The notes below the pieces were generated by a model that was given only the letters and a program-made list of their open reading frames with translations, had not been told where the DNA came from and did no database searches. A stretch of DNA of 58,118 bases from Lachnospiraceae bacterium (GTDB lineage Bacteria; Bacillota_A; Clostridia; Lachnospirales; Lachnospiraceae): contig JAEEWS010000014.1 in NCBI GenBank assembly GCA_016287765.1, positions 1-58,118 of the forward strand, read 5' to 3'. Both the position numbers and the translations under genes were made by a program. Of the stretch, positions 27,285-35,615 are shown one piece after another; position 1 is the first letter of the stretch; each line of letters begins with the position of its first letter.

Positions 27285-27524
27285 TTATGCTATTTCCTTT
27301 CCAACCTCCAGGCGGAATGAGAACATGAACTTAATGCGTAAGATCTCCTTCTTGATGATTATCACTTTCTTCTGTGCCTTTTCACGGATCTTTGCTACTT
27401 TTGAACTGTAGCCCCAAAGATCTTTCTGCGAAGTGCTCATTTCCATCTTCTCTGCTCTTGCCCATGCGGGAACTTCCCTCTGCATCTCATTCTCTCTTAC
27501 CATGTACATTTCTGTCTGAAACAT
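27285..27524 (-). CDS. Small basic protein, unknown, coupled to XRE-TPR regulator
   Basis: 79 residues, not recognised. A mixed-charge N-terminal half (MFQTEMYMVRENEMQREVPAW) is followed by a Lys-rich helix (KVAKIREKAQKKVIIIKKEI) and a hydrophobic-basic end. It has a perfect AGGAGG 8 nt before ATG. Its stop TAA lies one base before the ATG of the XRE-TPR regulator, which supports it being real and co-translated. No signal peptide and no clear transmembrane helix. Could be a small partner of the regulator; this is inference from coupling only. Confidence 0.6.
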   Translation of the reverse strand: MFQTEMYMVRENEMQREVPAWARAEKMEMSTSQKDLWGYSSKVAKIREKAQKKVIIIKKEILRIKFMFSFRLEVGKEIA

Positions 27525-27645
27525 TTTTGTATCCTCCTGTATTTTTGCGCTTAACTTTATGGCTTGATTTTACAGGATGATATTAAATATTATAACATAC
27601 TGTTTGTATAAATTGGAAAGAATTTATTTTCCGATACGGAAAGTT

Positions 27646-27987
27646 TTAGAAATTGCTTCCGTTCCATCCCCAGTCGGAAAGCCCATGATAAGTCACATAA
27701 ATATTATTCCCGGGCATACCCAGCACTTCCGAATAGATGCGGCAGATCTCTCCGGTCATCTTGTCATAGGCGCTTGAAGGTGCGCTTCCAAAAAGGCTCA
27801 CTTCAACGTAAGCTCCCTTCTCCAGCTTCTTTCCTCCCAGATACAGGTCATAGGAATCCGCAATACCCACCATGAGATAGGTCTCGGTCTTGTTGAGAGT
27901 CCTGATCGCCTCTCCCAGCTTGGATTTAATGGTTTCCTTTTGTTCCGGTGTAAGGGAAACAGTGATCTTTGAATCAATAAAAGGCAT
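27646..27987 (-). CDS. MIF/phenylpyruvate tautomerase-like protein
   Basis: 113 residues, macrophage-migration-inhibitory-factor family. MPFIDSKITVSLTPEQKETIKSKLGEAI gives the N-terminal catalytic Pro2 after Met removal, and TYLMVGIADSYDLYLGGK plus NIYVTYHGLSDWGWNGSNF match family positions. Start at 27987 is required to expose Pro2 and has a GGAGG site; the ATG at 28002 would add five residues and block the active site. Likely keto-enol tautomerase on an aromatic keto acid. Stands alone. Confidence 0.92.
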   Translation of the reverse strand: MPFIDSKITVSLTPEQKETIKSKLGEAIRTLNKTETYLMVGIADSYDLYLGGKKLEKGAYVEVSLFGSAPSSAYDKMTGEICRIYSEVLGMPGNNIYVTYHGLSDWGWNGSNF

Positions 27988-28133
27988 ATTTTTATCCTCC
28001 AATCTTAAATGTAGTTATACTATGCGCCGGGAAAACATGGGTAAAGCCATCGCTCCCCACCATTTTACTGAAGCTTTCCGGCACAAGGTTTTCTTTTTCA
28101 AAAGTGTTTTCATCCGAAAGATTTCCGGTAAGT

Positions 28134-28296
28134 TAGTACATCGGTCGCAAAATAAGTGGACTAATGCGAAGAATGCTTGCCTGAGAGTGCAGTTTCAAAA
28201 ACGTAGGCGTAGCAGGCTACGCTGAGGCTTTTGGAACTGTGCTATCAGGTTAAGCAGGCAAGCATTCGGTCCAGTTATTTAAGAATCGATGTACTA
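28134..28296. repeat. R2 palindromic MITE-like element, full copy
   Basis: 163 bp bounded by TAGTACATCG (28134-28143) and its exact complement CGATGTACTA (28287-28296). Nested inside are further inverted pairs: GAATGCTTGCCTG with CAGGCAAGCATTC, GCAGTTTCAAAA with TTTTGGAACTGTGC (imperfect), and a central GCGTAG-CAGG-CTACGC. The whole can fold into one long hairpin. A deleted copy occurs at 37214-37312. It carries no gene. With the broken frame at 28250-28481 it accounts for most of the 471-bp gap 28003-28473. Confidence 0.85.
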
Positions 28297-28481
28297 GGTG
28301 CCCAATAGGAAGCATTGCAAAGTAAAGGTGCATATCGGACAAGTTCCACAGCCGGAGTTTTTCCGGATGAGTCATATAGGCTGCTTCCGTAAGTGCATTG
28401 TAATCTTTTCTGTCTATGGGATCGTTTTCTCTTTTTCGGGGTATAAAGTAATTGTCTTCATCTTGAATCTCCCCTATTCTC
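28250..28481 (-). pseudogene. Broken small reading frame next to DUF3990
   Basis: An open minus-strand frame without an ATG reads RQRIGEIQDEDNYFIPRKR then ENDPIDRKDYNALTEAAYM and THPEKLRLWNLSDMHLYF, which looks protein-like. A GGGGAG site with ATG exists at the right place (ATG at 28460) but that start is in another frame and stops after 15 codons. One single-base change would join the start to this frame. The frame runs on into the R2 element and stops there. I read it as a frameshifted remnant whose 3' end was replaced by R2. No family recognised. Confidence 0.35.
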
Positions 28482-29010
28482 TGTCTGCTATCTCTTCAAT
28501 TATCCTGTTAAACGCGACTTGATAATCCTCCTGCTCTTTCTTAAGCTGATCCGCCCATTTCGAAGTATCCGTGATGGTTTCAGACTCCAGCCATTTAAGA
28601 CGGTTCAGGGCATTCTCTGTCTTGATCGCCACCTGGATGTACTCCGGCCCCATCAGAAGTATCCTAAGTGCATCCTCATCCAAAATAAGGCCGCTGGTAA
28701 GTATCCCCAGGGTATCGTAAATAGTATCGTTGGCAATTGGCCCCATTACCGCATCTGCCTCTATGGTGTCCTTCACATTCCTGTTGGAAAAGATATACCT
28801 GAACCATTCCATATCCCTGTTGAGACGATATATGCCCAGATCCGTTGTATCCAGGTCATAAATATTTATGACCGCATTTTTTCCTGCCCAGCGATAAGCA
28901 AATTCCTTGTCCGGAGTCAGATAAAAGCCCGGACCGAAGTCCGCATTTGCCCTGCCTCTGTGCAGATCGGGGTCTTTTATTTCCACTTTACTTGTGTGAT
29001 AAAGTCTCAT
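28474..29010 (-). CDS. DUF3990 domain protein (ADP-ribosyltransferase-like fold)
   Basis: 178 residues. The N-terminal LYHTSKVEI, RGRANADFGPGFYLTPDKEFAYRWA is the hallmark of DUF3990, a family related in fold to ADP-ribosyltransferase/RES-type proteins. The middle carries the long helical region (ALRILLMGPEYIQVAIKTENALNRL). No function is established; such proteins are often found in small accessory modules and may modify nucleic acids or proteins. The usual small DUF3791 partner is not seen. Its start overlaps the end of the YwaF-like gene by 23 nt, and the broken frame at 28250-28481 begins at its stop. Confidence 0.85.
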   Translation of the reverse strand: MRLYHTSKVEIKDPDLHRGRANADFGPGFYLTPDKEFAYRWAGKNAVINIYDLDTTDLGIYRLNRDMEWFRYIFSNRNVKDTIEADAVMGPIANDTIYDTLGILTSGLILDEDALRILLMGPEYIQVAIKTENALNRLKWLESETITDTSKWADQLKKEQEDYQVAFNRIIEEIADRE

Positions 29011-29746
29011 ATTTCCTCCGGATCCAATCCAAAAAATAAATCACCAGAAACACTGCCACTGCCAGCGCCGCATAGCCCACCAGATATCCCGGATTTCCCA
29101 TATGCTCGGCAAAAAATGAAAGGGGACTCCCCTCCACCGGCCAGTTCACAAAGAAGTAATTACGGCCATATGCTTTGTCGAAGGCATAGATCGGCGGAAC
29201 CACCACCAGCAGAAAACTTATCACCCGGTAGATGTGCTTAACTTCAAGCTTTATGTCTCCCCTCTTCCTTATGAGGATGGGATAAAGCACCAAAAGTCCG
29301 TGCCACACATAACTGTGAAGGTTTATAAAATTCCAAACCGGATAGTATTCTGTCCAGTCGGCAAAAATGAGGCCGGCCAAGCCTCCGGGCATTATCAATA
29401 TATATGCGACTTCTCCCAGATAATCCTTTACCTTCTTCCAGGGCAGAAATTCTCTGAAGAAAAACACGAACATCCCAAGACTGCACACATGCAAAGGCAG
29501 ATAGGCGGTGCCAAACCTGTGCACGCTCACCAGGAAAAGGTCTTTAAATATCTCCAGCCCGATCATTATCACAGGAATGGCCTTTAGTACTGCCTTCTGT
29601 CTCTTTTCACCCGCCTTAAAAAAACGTATTCCAAAGACCGCCGCCAGCGCAAGCGTAACAAAAATGCTGGCAATATGGGCAACTCCAAAAAGGGGATATC
29701 CCATCCCTGCCGGCACATCATCCTGTTGTAACCAGAAATACTCCAT
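28988..29746 (-). CDS. YwaF/TIGR02206-family membrane protein
   Basis: 252 residues with about seven transmembrane helices, TMEM164/YwaF-like. Conserved parts include PLFGVAHIASIFVTLALAAVFG, LPLHVCSLGMFVFFFREFLPW, YILIMPGGLAGLIFADWTEYYP and the histidine-rich FINLHSYVWHGLLVLYPI. The conserved LPLHxC motif suggests an intramembrane enzyme, but bacterial function is not known. It overlaps the DUF3990 gene by 23 nt, so the two are co-translated. A large R1 palindrome lies just upstream. Confidence 0.88.
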   Translation of the reverse strand: MEYFWLQQDDVPAGMGYPLFGVAHIASIFVTLALAAVFGIRFFKAGEKRQKAVLKAIPVIMIGLEIFKDLFLVSVHRFGTAYLPLHVCSLGMFVFFFREFLPWKKVKDYLGEVAYILIMPGGLAGLIFADWTEYYPVWNFINLHSYVWHGLLVLYPILIRKRGDIKLEVKHIYRVISFLLVVVPPIYAFDKAYGRNYFFVNWPVEGSPLSFFAEHMGNPGYLVGYAALAVAVFLVIYFLDWIRRKYETLSHK

Positions 29747-29837
29747 TTTTTATCATCTCTTATTATATAAACATATGCATGTACAGCCTAAATTATGTCA
29801 TTTATTTCGTCATTCTTCAAGCCCTATTTTGACACCC

Positions 29838-29979
29838 GGGGACGGGGTTGGTGGCTCGGTTTTGACCCTTTGGGGACGGGGTTAGAGTGTCACTTTTTGA
29901 CCCTTTGGGGACGGGGTCAAAAAGTGACACTCTAACCCCGTCCCCAAAGGGTCAAAACCGAGCCACCAACCCCGCCCCC
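29838..29979. repeat. R1 inverted pair forming a 142-bp palindrome
   Basis: Two oppositely oriented R1 arrays. Arm 29838-29901 and arm 29916-29979 are complementary over 64 bp with one mismatch (29842 against 29975) and a 14-nt loop (CCTTTGGGGACGGG). The arms carry the usual GGGGACGGGGTTAGAGTGTCACTTTTTGACCC-type text. Such a palindrome should extrude as a cruciform or form a very stable RNA hairpin. It separates the YwaF-like gene (minus) from the small acidic gene (plus). Confidence 0.92.
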
Positions 29980-30010
29980 AAAGGGTCCTTTGTAAAGGAG
30001 ATTATGCGCA

Positions 30011-30184
30011 ATGGATCAAAATGTTGAAAAAATCAGGCAGAAGTACATTGATAATCCACCCGAGGGTATGACAGCGGCGGACATTCGCCGTATGAGTGAC
30101 GATGATCTTTTAGATATGGACTACTTTTTAAACGAAGAAGATTTTGAAGATGAGGTAGGCGAAGAAGGCTTCTACATCTTCTAA
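30011..30184 (+). CDS. Small acidic conserved-looking protein
   Basis: 57 residues: MDQNVEKIRQKYIDNPPEGM, then TAADIRRMSDDDLLDMDYFL and an acidic tail NEEDFEDEVGEEGFYIF. AAAGGAG lies about 11 nt upstream and a clear terminator follows 23 nt after the stop, so it is a self-contained gene. The NPPEGM(T)xxDIRxMSDDDLLDMD(Y/F)FL pattern resembles small proteins I associate with Lachnospiraceae, but no function is known. Highly acidic; it could mimic DNA or bind a basic partner, which is speculation. Confidence 0.8.
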   Translation: MDQNVEKIRQKYIDNPPEGMTAADIRRMSDDDLLDMDYFLNEEDFEDEVGEEGFYIF

Positions 30185-30206
30185 TCCGAACCGTTTTTGT
30201 TTTCGT

Positions 30207-30233
30207 TACCCTCAAAAATGAGGGAATTTTTTT
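30207..30233 (+). terminator. Terminator of the small acidic gene
   Basis: CCCTC (30209-30213), loop AAAAAT and GAGGG (30220-30224) followed by AATTTTTTT. Confidence 0.85.
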
Positions 30234-30269
30234 GTCCAAAGAACAACGGGACGGAATTTCCTATAAAGT

Positions 30270-30315
30270 AAAAAAGGCCCGAAATCATGTCCTCTTAACA
30301 TGATTTCAAGCCTTG
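30270..30315 (-). terminator. Terminator of the membrane protein gene at 30424
   Basis: On the minus strand AAGGC-TT-GAAATCATGT, a 7-nt loop and ACATGATTTC-GG-GCCTT form a long stem followed by TTTTT. Confidence 0.8.
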
Positions 30316-30423
30316 ATAATACTTGATTTGTTATACCGACCTCTAAACCTCTTCAGGTCTACTTCATCTTCATAACAGTTCATTTATGAATGGGTTGAAT
30401 GTATTTACTATACTTTTTGAAGT

Positions 30424-31095
30424 TTATACTATCATTTCATTGTCACGAATGACACCTTGATCATTACGATCCTTTACTGCACAAACGATGGTTCCGATCA
30501 CATCTGCCACAAAGAAAAACTGTAAAACCCCGACAGCGCATGAAAACAGCCTTCCATTCTTTCCATCCTTCACAGACTTGGAAAGATAGGCGATCATAAA
30601 AGTCGAGCTGCCGACAAGAGATATGTATCCCATTATGCAGAACAAACTTATCAAGGCAGTCGAAACAAACAGCATGATAACCACCGGCGAAAAAATCATC
30701 AGGAAAAAGGCGACGCAGAGCAAGCCTCCCGCTATGTAAAACGGAATCAGAAGATACTTCATTATCTGCGCACTATTCAGTAATACGCGCCTATGTACGC
30801 GCTTCGAACAAATAGCTACGATCATGTTGATCAGAAGCAGCCCCACCGGTATCAGGCAAAACCACATCGGATCCATTCCCGGAGCACTTTTATTTGCCTC
30901 TTCAGCCACCTCATAGGCCGCTTGAGAAGTCGTGCTCTCACCTTCTGTAGTCATGGCGCAATATATCATCACAGGATATATGTATGTCAATATCACGTAA
31001 ACAATCGCCCAAATATACATTGGATGAAACCCTTTTCCATCTTTTTTCCTCATAACATCCATCAATACACCCCCTTCTGCGTGAACTGCTTTCAT
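30424..31095 (-). CDS. Hypothetical polytopic membrane protein
   Basis: About 223 residues, not recognised. Hydrophobic helices at approximately residues 26-48 (IWAIVYVILTYIYPVMIYCAM), 76-98 (FCLIPVGLLLINMIVAICS), 112-165 (two or three helices) and 185-212 (FSCAVGVLQFFFVADVIGTIVCAV), about five in all. Start at 31095 has AGGGAG 5 nt upstream; 31125 and 31062 are alternatives. Alone on the minus strand with its own terminator. Possibly an immunity or stress membrane protein; no evidence for a specific role. Confidence 0.75.
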   Translation of the reverse strand: MKAVHAEGGVLMDVMRKKDGKGFHPMYIWAIVYVILTYIYPVMIYCAMTTEGESTTSQAAYEVAEEANKSAPGMDPMWFCLIPVGLLLINMIVAICSKRVHRRVLLNSAQIMKYLLIPFYIAGGLLCVAFFLMIFSPVVIMLFVSTALISLFCIMGYISLVGSSTFMIAYLSKSVKDGKNGRLFSCAVGVLQFFFVADVIGTIVCAVKDRNDQGVIRDNEMIV

Positions 31096-31279
31096 CGCAT
31101 CTCCCTTGCGATATATCCGGTTCATACCAACGACTCTATTCTACTATGCCCCACATTCATTCTCAAGCCTTTTTTTCTCCTGATACCAGCCAGTGCTTTA
31201 TTTTGCGCATTAAAGCGAATCTTCCCGTACCCATGATGTACCCGTCATTTCATTTCCTGTTATCAAATTGTTATCTTCC

Positions 31280-31333
31280 AGACGCAAAAAAGGCTTCCGA
31301 AAGCGAACTATCAACGCTATCGAAAGCCTTTAT
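31280..31333 (-). terminator. Terminator downstream of the ABC exporter pair
   Basis: On the minus strand AAAGGCTTTCGATAGC and GCTTTCGGAAGCCTTTTTT form a stem of about 14 bp with mismatches, ending in a T run. The 463-bp gap 31096-31558 otherwise holds the R3 repeat and the promoter region of the membrane protein. Confidence 0.75.
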
Positions 31334-31452
31334 TTACTGTTATTGAATTCCTACCTGCAAACCACCCGGTCTCACTCAAATTCCCTAACTTAATGTGCAT
31401 CTTAAACATTTTTGTTAAGGTTCTCTGTTACGATTTAATTTCATTTGGTTCC

Positions 31453-31527
31453 AGCTGTCCATATCACATGGTCTGTATCAGCTAATGTTATCAATTGTTA
31501 TCACGGGAGTGTTATCAATCTCCCGTG
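31453..31527. repeat. R3 repeat, copy with complete hairpin end
   Basis: Matches 46415-46481 over AGCTGT-CATATCAC-TGG-CTG-ATCAGCTAATGTTATCAA. On the complementary strand TTGATAACA-type boxes recur three times. The end has CACGGGAG, GTGTTATCAAT spacer and CTCCCGTG, a perfect 8-bp stem. No coding capacity. Confidence 0.75.
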
Positions 31528-31558
31528 CATCATTACCATAAAAGATCAGATATATTCC

Positions 31559-33406
31559 TCAAGTGCCTGCGTTTACATAGTATTGAGCCTGTGCCGCAAA
31601 CATCTCCGCATAGATACCGTCTTTCAGGCTTACAAGTTCGTCATGTGTGCCATATTCTTTTACGGTTTTATCCGCAAAGACTGCAATGTGGTCGCAGAAA
31701 CGGCAGCTTGACAATCTGTGCGATATATAAATTGCAGACTTTCCGCCAACGAGCGTATCAAACTTTTTATATATCTCATATTCTGCAAGAGGATCAAGCG
31801 CGGCCGTGGGTTCATCCAGTATTACTATCGGCGCATCCTTGTAGAGCGCCCTGCTTATCGCTGTCTTTTGCTGTTGTCCACCCGACAGCTCAGTACCGTT
31901 CGCATCAAAGCCTTTGAAGAGTGTTGTATCAACCCCGTCCTGCAGTTTCATAGCATCATCATACATACCGGACAACTGCAGAACTTTTTCAAGATAAGCA
32001 TCATCATGCGGTCTTGTTATATCACCCATTTCGATATTGTCTTTAAGCGAGAAAGCGAACAGTTTGAAATCCTGAAAAACCACTCCGAAAAGCTTTCGGT
32101 ATTCTTCTTCAGAATAATCCCTTATATCAACGCCGTCAATAAGTATTCTTCCCTCTGTCACATCATATAGCCTGCAAAGCAACTTAATAAACGTGGTCTT
32201 TCCTGCTCCGTTAAGGCCAACGATCGACAAATGTTCTCCGGGTGTAATACGTACATTTACATCCTTCAGTACGTATTCCTCGCTTCGAGGATACTTGAAA
32301 GAGACATGCTCAAATTCTATGACATGCTCTTTACCCGATACAGGCTTTGTCCCCTTTTTAAGTGCATCAGGATAGTCTTCATATACAAGGAACTGATATG
32401 CGTATCCGCACCGTTGCGCCAGTTTCTGAATGTTCCCGCTGATCCCCATGAGACTCTGATAAAGCTTACCTGCTGCAGAAATGCACATTGAGAAATCACC
32501 GAGAGTGATGATATGCTTTATGGCTATTATCCCAAGATAAAGGTATGTTGCCCCATCGCGCAAAGCATTTACAAGATTTGACTTGTAATTGTTCCTGCGT
32601 TCCTGCATGAGCTGGTCGCGCCAGATATCAATCTGTTCTTTTGCGAATTCACGTCCTCTTTCCGCGAACATGTCTGCACTGTCGTAAAGTCTCGTATCCT
32701 GACCATGCTTGTATGTCGGGATCTCCATAAAAAAGTAATGGAACAGGCGGTTTGATTTGGCATGCTTCATAAAGGACCGGAGTCCGATCTTCTGATTTTT
32801 CACATTATACAAAAAAACCAGCCCCATTGCGATGACCTGAACCAATATCAATAACGGACAGTAAAGCGCAATTATCGTTATAACAGTACAGAAAAGCACT
32901 GTATTGTAGATTATATCGTAAAAGCATCCCAATATACCCGTGACACCTCCGGAATACCATGAAATGCCTTCCTTGGCTTTGTTCTGCTGATCAAGTGCCT
33001 TTGGATCTTCTGTGTATTGATAATCCATCGACATTGCTTTATCACAGAGTCTGTAAACAAGTATGCGTTCAAAAAACGTATTACACCATTTTAAACATGA
33101 ATCTGCAGTATTTACAAGAAGTCTTGATACAAATTCCGCTGCAATGGTCAACGCAACATAGATGATCATCGCTTTTAAGCGGCTATCTGCCGGTACCCCG
33201 TTTCTTATTGCAACGATCTCATCGATCAGTAGTTTTGGCAAAAGCAGTACCTTAAGTTCCGATAATGCAGTCCCAAAGAACTTGATCAGATAGAACAGGA
33301 AAATGCACTTTTTCTCGGCCCATGCGGTTTTTAGAACATATTTGAGAGATGCCGCGGTCATTTTGAACGAAGCGGTCTTCTTATCATTCTTTTCTTCAAG
33401 CATCAA
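31559..33406 (-). CDS. ABC exporter half-transporter B
   Basis: 615 residues: a transmembrane domain of about six helices (residues 1-330) fused to an ATPase. Walker A GLNGAGKTTF near 395-404, signature ELSGGQQQKTAISRAL, Walker B IVILDEPTAALDP, His in YISHRLSSCRF. It starts 4 nt inside the end of the sister gene, so the two form an obligate heterodimer. Type of exporter used for peptides, lipids or drugs; substrate unknown. No peptidase domain is fused, so it is not a bacteriocin-processing PCAT. Confidence 0.93.
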   Translation of the reverse strand: MMLEEKNDKKTASFKMTAASLKYVLKTAWAEKKCIFLFYLIKFFGTALSELKVLLLPKLLIDEIVAIRNGVPADSRLKAMIIYVALTIAAEFVSRLLVNTADSCLKWCNTFFERILVYRLCDKAMSMDYQYTEDPKALDQQNKAKEGISWYSGGVTGILGCFYDIIYNTVLFCTVITIIALYCPLLILVQVIAMGLVFLYNVKNQKIGLRSFMKHAKSNRLFHYFFMEIPTYKHGQDTRLYDSADMFAERGREFAKEQIDIWRDQLMQERRNNYKSNLVNALRDGATYLYLGIIAIKHIITLGDFSMCISAAGKLYQSLMGISGNIQKLAQRCGYAYQFLVYEDYPDALKKGTKPVSGKEHVIEFEHVSFKYPRSEEYVLKDVNVRITPGEHLSIVGLNGAGKTTFIKLLCRLYDVTEGRILIDGVDIRDYSEEEYRKLFGVVFQDFKLFAFSLKDNIEMGDITRPHDDAYLEKVLQLSGMYDDAMKLQDGVDTTLFKGFDANGTELSGGQQQKTAISRALYKDAPIVILDEPTAALDPLAEYEIYKKFDTLVGGKSAIYISHRLSSCRFCDHIAVFADKTVKEYGTHDELVSLKDGIYAEMFAAQAQYYVNAGT

Positions 33407-35217
33407 GATACCGCCTCGCTTTCTTCAACATAGTACTGCGCCTGTACTGTATACATTTTGCTGTAATCGCCTCCTGCCTTCAAGAGGCTTTCGTGCGTAC
33501 CGTATTCTGACAGTTTTCCGTCTTTGAACATGGCAACATTATCACAAAACTGCGTAGAGCTCAGGCGGTGGCTGATATAGATCGCTGTTTTTCCGGACAC
33601 AAGACCGTCAAAGTCTTTATACAGCTTTGCCTCCGCCAAAGCGTCAAGTGCAGCCGTAGGCTCGTCAAGCACGATAACGGGAGCATCTTTATACAGAGCT
33701 CGCGCCAGTGCGATCTTTTGGCGTTCCCCTCCCGAAAAATCAACTCCGTTATCATCTATTATCTTAAGAACTTCAGTATCGATGCCATTTGCAAGTTTCT
33801 TTACACTATCCCTCATTCCTGCTCTCTCAAGGCACTTCATCGCGCGCTCTTTGTCGGTCTCTGTCCGGATTCGCATGGATACATTCATAGACAAAGGAAA
33901 CGCAAACAGACAAACTTCTTGAAAAACAGTAGAAAACAGCCGATAGTAAGCAGTGCGGTCAAATGTCGAAATGTCCGTTCCATTCAGCAGTATTCTTCCT
34001 TTTGTGGGTTCATACAACCTGAGAAGAAGTTTGATAAATGTTGTCTTTCCTGCACCATTAAGTCCGACCACCGCAAGTTTTCCGCCCGCTTTTACGGTCA
34101 GGTTCAAACCTTCGATTGCATATTTTTCAGCTCCCGGATACTTAAACCACACGTCTTCAAAGGTAAATTCATATGATGAAAACGACGGGATAGCATCTTT
34201 TCCTTCAACGATCTCTGTGTCAATATCCATAAAACTTCTGAAATCATCGACTTCACGGCTTCTTGCCAGCAGTTCATTCACCCGGTCAAAAAGAATGAGC
34301 GAATAGCTGAAAAATGTCGCAGCAGACCCAAGATAAAGTGTGAAGTTTCCCACGGTAAGATCCTTGTTTATCACGCTGTAGATGAGCCATGCATATAGTC
34401 CGATCTGAGCCAGAAGCCACAGAACATTGCCCAGAAGACTGCAGAGCCACCAACGGAACTCATTTTCTTTCTGTGCCTCAAGCTTTTCTCGGCCCAGTCT
34501 TTTATATTTCTCCATTAGGTGATCCTTAAGGGAATATATACGAATGTCTTTTGCTGATGCAAAGTCCGTGAATGTGGACATCATATACCAATCCTTACGC
34601 CCCCAAGAAGCGAGAGGATCCCATATTTTTTGCTTACATATCTTGTTCGTGTGATTTTTAGCCAAAAAATTAAAGAAAGCAAGAAGCAGCATCCCCGCAA
34701 CCACCGGAACACTCAAAGTTCCCATTATGACAAGACCGGCTATCACAACAGCCAATGACACAAGCGTATTTTCCACAAGATGCATCAGCCCTTCAACGCC
34801 GGTATTATTACTGTTTGTTGCATTTGTGGCCTTTTGGAAACAGTCAAGCACTTCTTTATCTTCGAGATTTTGATATCTCTGTGCCATGAACTTCCTGTTT
34901 TTATTGATTATCTCCTGAAAACGGGCGTTTATATATCTGTACCAATTATTCTCGGTATATGTTCCAGCCATAGTGAAAATGAACTGGATCACGACAAGAA
35001 CGCCTATGATGACAAGCAACCTGTCAATCTCATCCTCACGTGTAACAGCATCCATTACGAATTTGGAAATAAATGTCCAAAGATACTTGGTGACTACTGC
35101 GGAAACTACGCTCAGAACAATAACCAGCTTAAGCCCCGTATCAGCCTTAAGCATGCTTTTCGTGACATATTTTAGATTTGAAAAAAGGCCGTATTCTTTG
35201 TGGTATTTTGAGTTCAT
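33403..35217 (-). CDS. ABC exporter half-transporter A
   Basis: About 604 residues: six-helix membrane domain followed by an ATPase with Walker A GLNGAGKTTF, signature FSGGERQKIALARAL, Walker B VIVLDEPTAALDA and YISHRLSSTQF. First gene of the heterodimeric exporter pair; it overlaps the sister gene by 4 nt. Start is uncertain: 35217 (MNSKYHKEYG) fits family length; 35235 adds six residues and has AAGG too close to serve as a proper ribosome-binding site. A possible tiny lipoprotein gene lies about 80 bp upstream on the same strand. Confidence 0.92.
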   Translation of the reverse strand: MNSKYHKEYGLFSNLKYVTKSMLKADTGLKLVIVLSVVSAVVTKYLWTFISKFVMDAVTREDEIDRLLVIIGVLVVIQFIFTMAGTYTENNWYRYINARFQEIINKNRKFMAQRYQNLEDKEVLDCFQKATNATNSNNTGVEGLMHLVENTLVSLAVVIAGLVIMGTLSVPVVAGMLLLAFFNFLAKNHTNKICKQKIWDPLASWGRKDWYMMSTFTDFASAKDIRIYSLKDHLMEKYKRLGREKLEAQKENEFRWWLCSLLGNVLWLLAQIGLYAWLIYSVINKDLTVGNFTLYLGSAATFFSYSLILFDRVNELLARSREVDDFRSFMDIDTEIVEGKDAIPSFSSYEFTFEDVWFKYPGAEKYAIEGLNLTVKAGGKLAVVGLNGAGKTTFIKLLLRLYEPTKGRILLNGTDISTFDRTAYYRLFSTVFQEVCLFAFPLSMNVSMRIRTETDKERAMKCLERAGMRDSVKKLANGIDTEVLKIIDDNGVDFSGGERQKIALARALYKDAPVIVLDEPTAALDALAEAKLYKDFDGLVSGKTAIYISHRLSSTQFCDNVAMFKDGKLSEYGTHESLLKAGGDYSKMYTVQAQYYVEESEAVS

Positions 35218-35297
35218 ACTTGATACTGTCCCCATCCTTACACTTAATTGGTCCTATGTAGATGTTCTTACGTCGGGAGTTATTTATTTGTCGCCAT

Positions 35298-35402
35298 CTA
35301 TTTCTTCCAATTCTTTTCTAATAAACTCTTCCAGTTTATGCTTGCAGAGCAACCAACAAGCGAAAATAATAATAGCAATAAAATGATGCCATGTTTCTTC
35401 AT
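35298..35402 (-). CDS. Candidate tiny lipoprotein
   Basis: 34 residues starting MKKHGIILLLLLFSLVGCSA, a compact lipoprotein signal with lipobox LVGC, then only 15 residues. GGAGG lies 7 nt before the ATG. Shifting frame after the lipobox gives an open tail LEEFIRKELEEIDGDK, which looks more protein-like, so it may be a frameshifted remnant of a slightly longer protein. It lies upstream of the ABC exporter genes on the same strand. Confidence 0.4.
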   Translation of the reverse strand: MKKHGIILLLLLFSLVGCSASINWKSLLEKNWKK

Positions 35403-35615
35403 TTATAATCCTCCATATCCAACAATGCTATTTATCTGAGCACCAGCCGTTTCTTCATTGCTATTCCATTATATCATCTAAATACACCAAATAAATACCA
35501 TCAAAAACAGCAAAGAGGAAGCAGCTCATTTTTCCTTTTTTGTCGTCTGTAACAATTGTGCTTCCTTTGTGTTTTTCATGGTAATTGCCTTCCTTTAATT
35601 GAAATTATAGAATCC

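Noticed and set aside
31559..35217. Lantibiotic or bacteriocin cluster around the ABC exporter pair
   Set aside because: No modification enzyme, C39 peptidase domain or convincing precursor peptide is present nearby.
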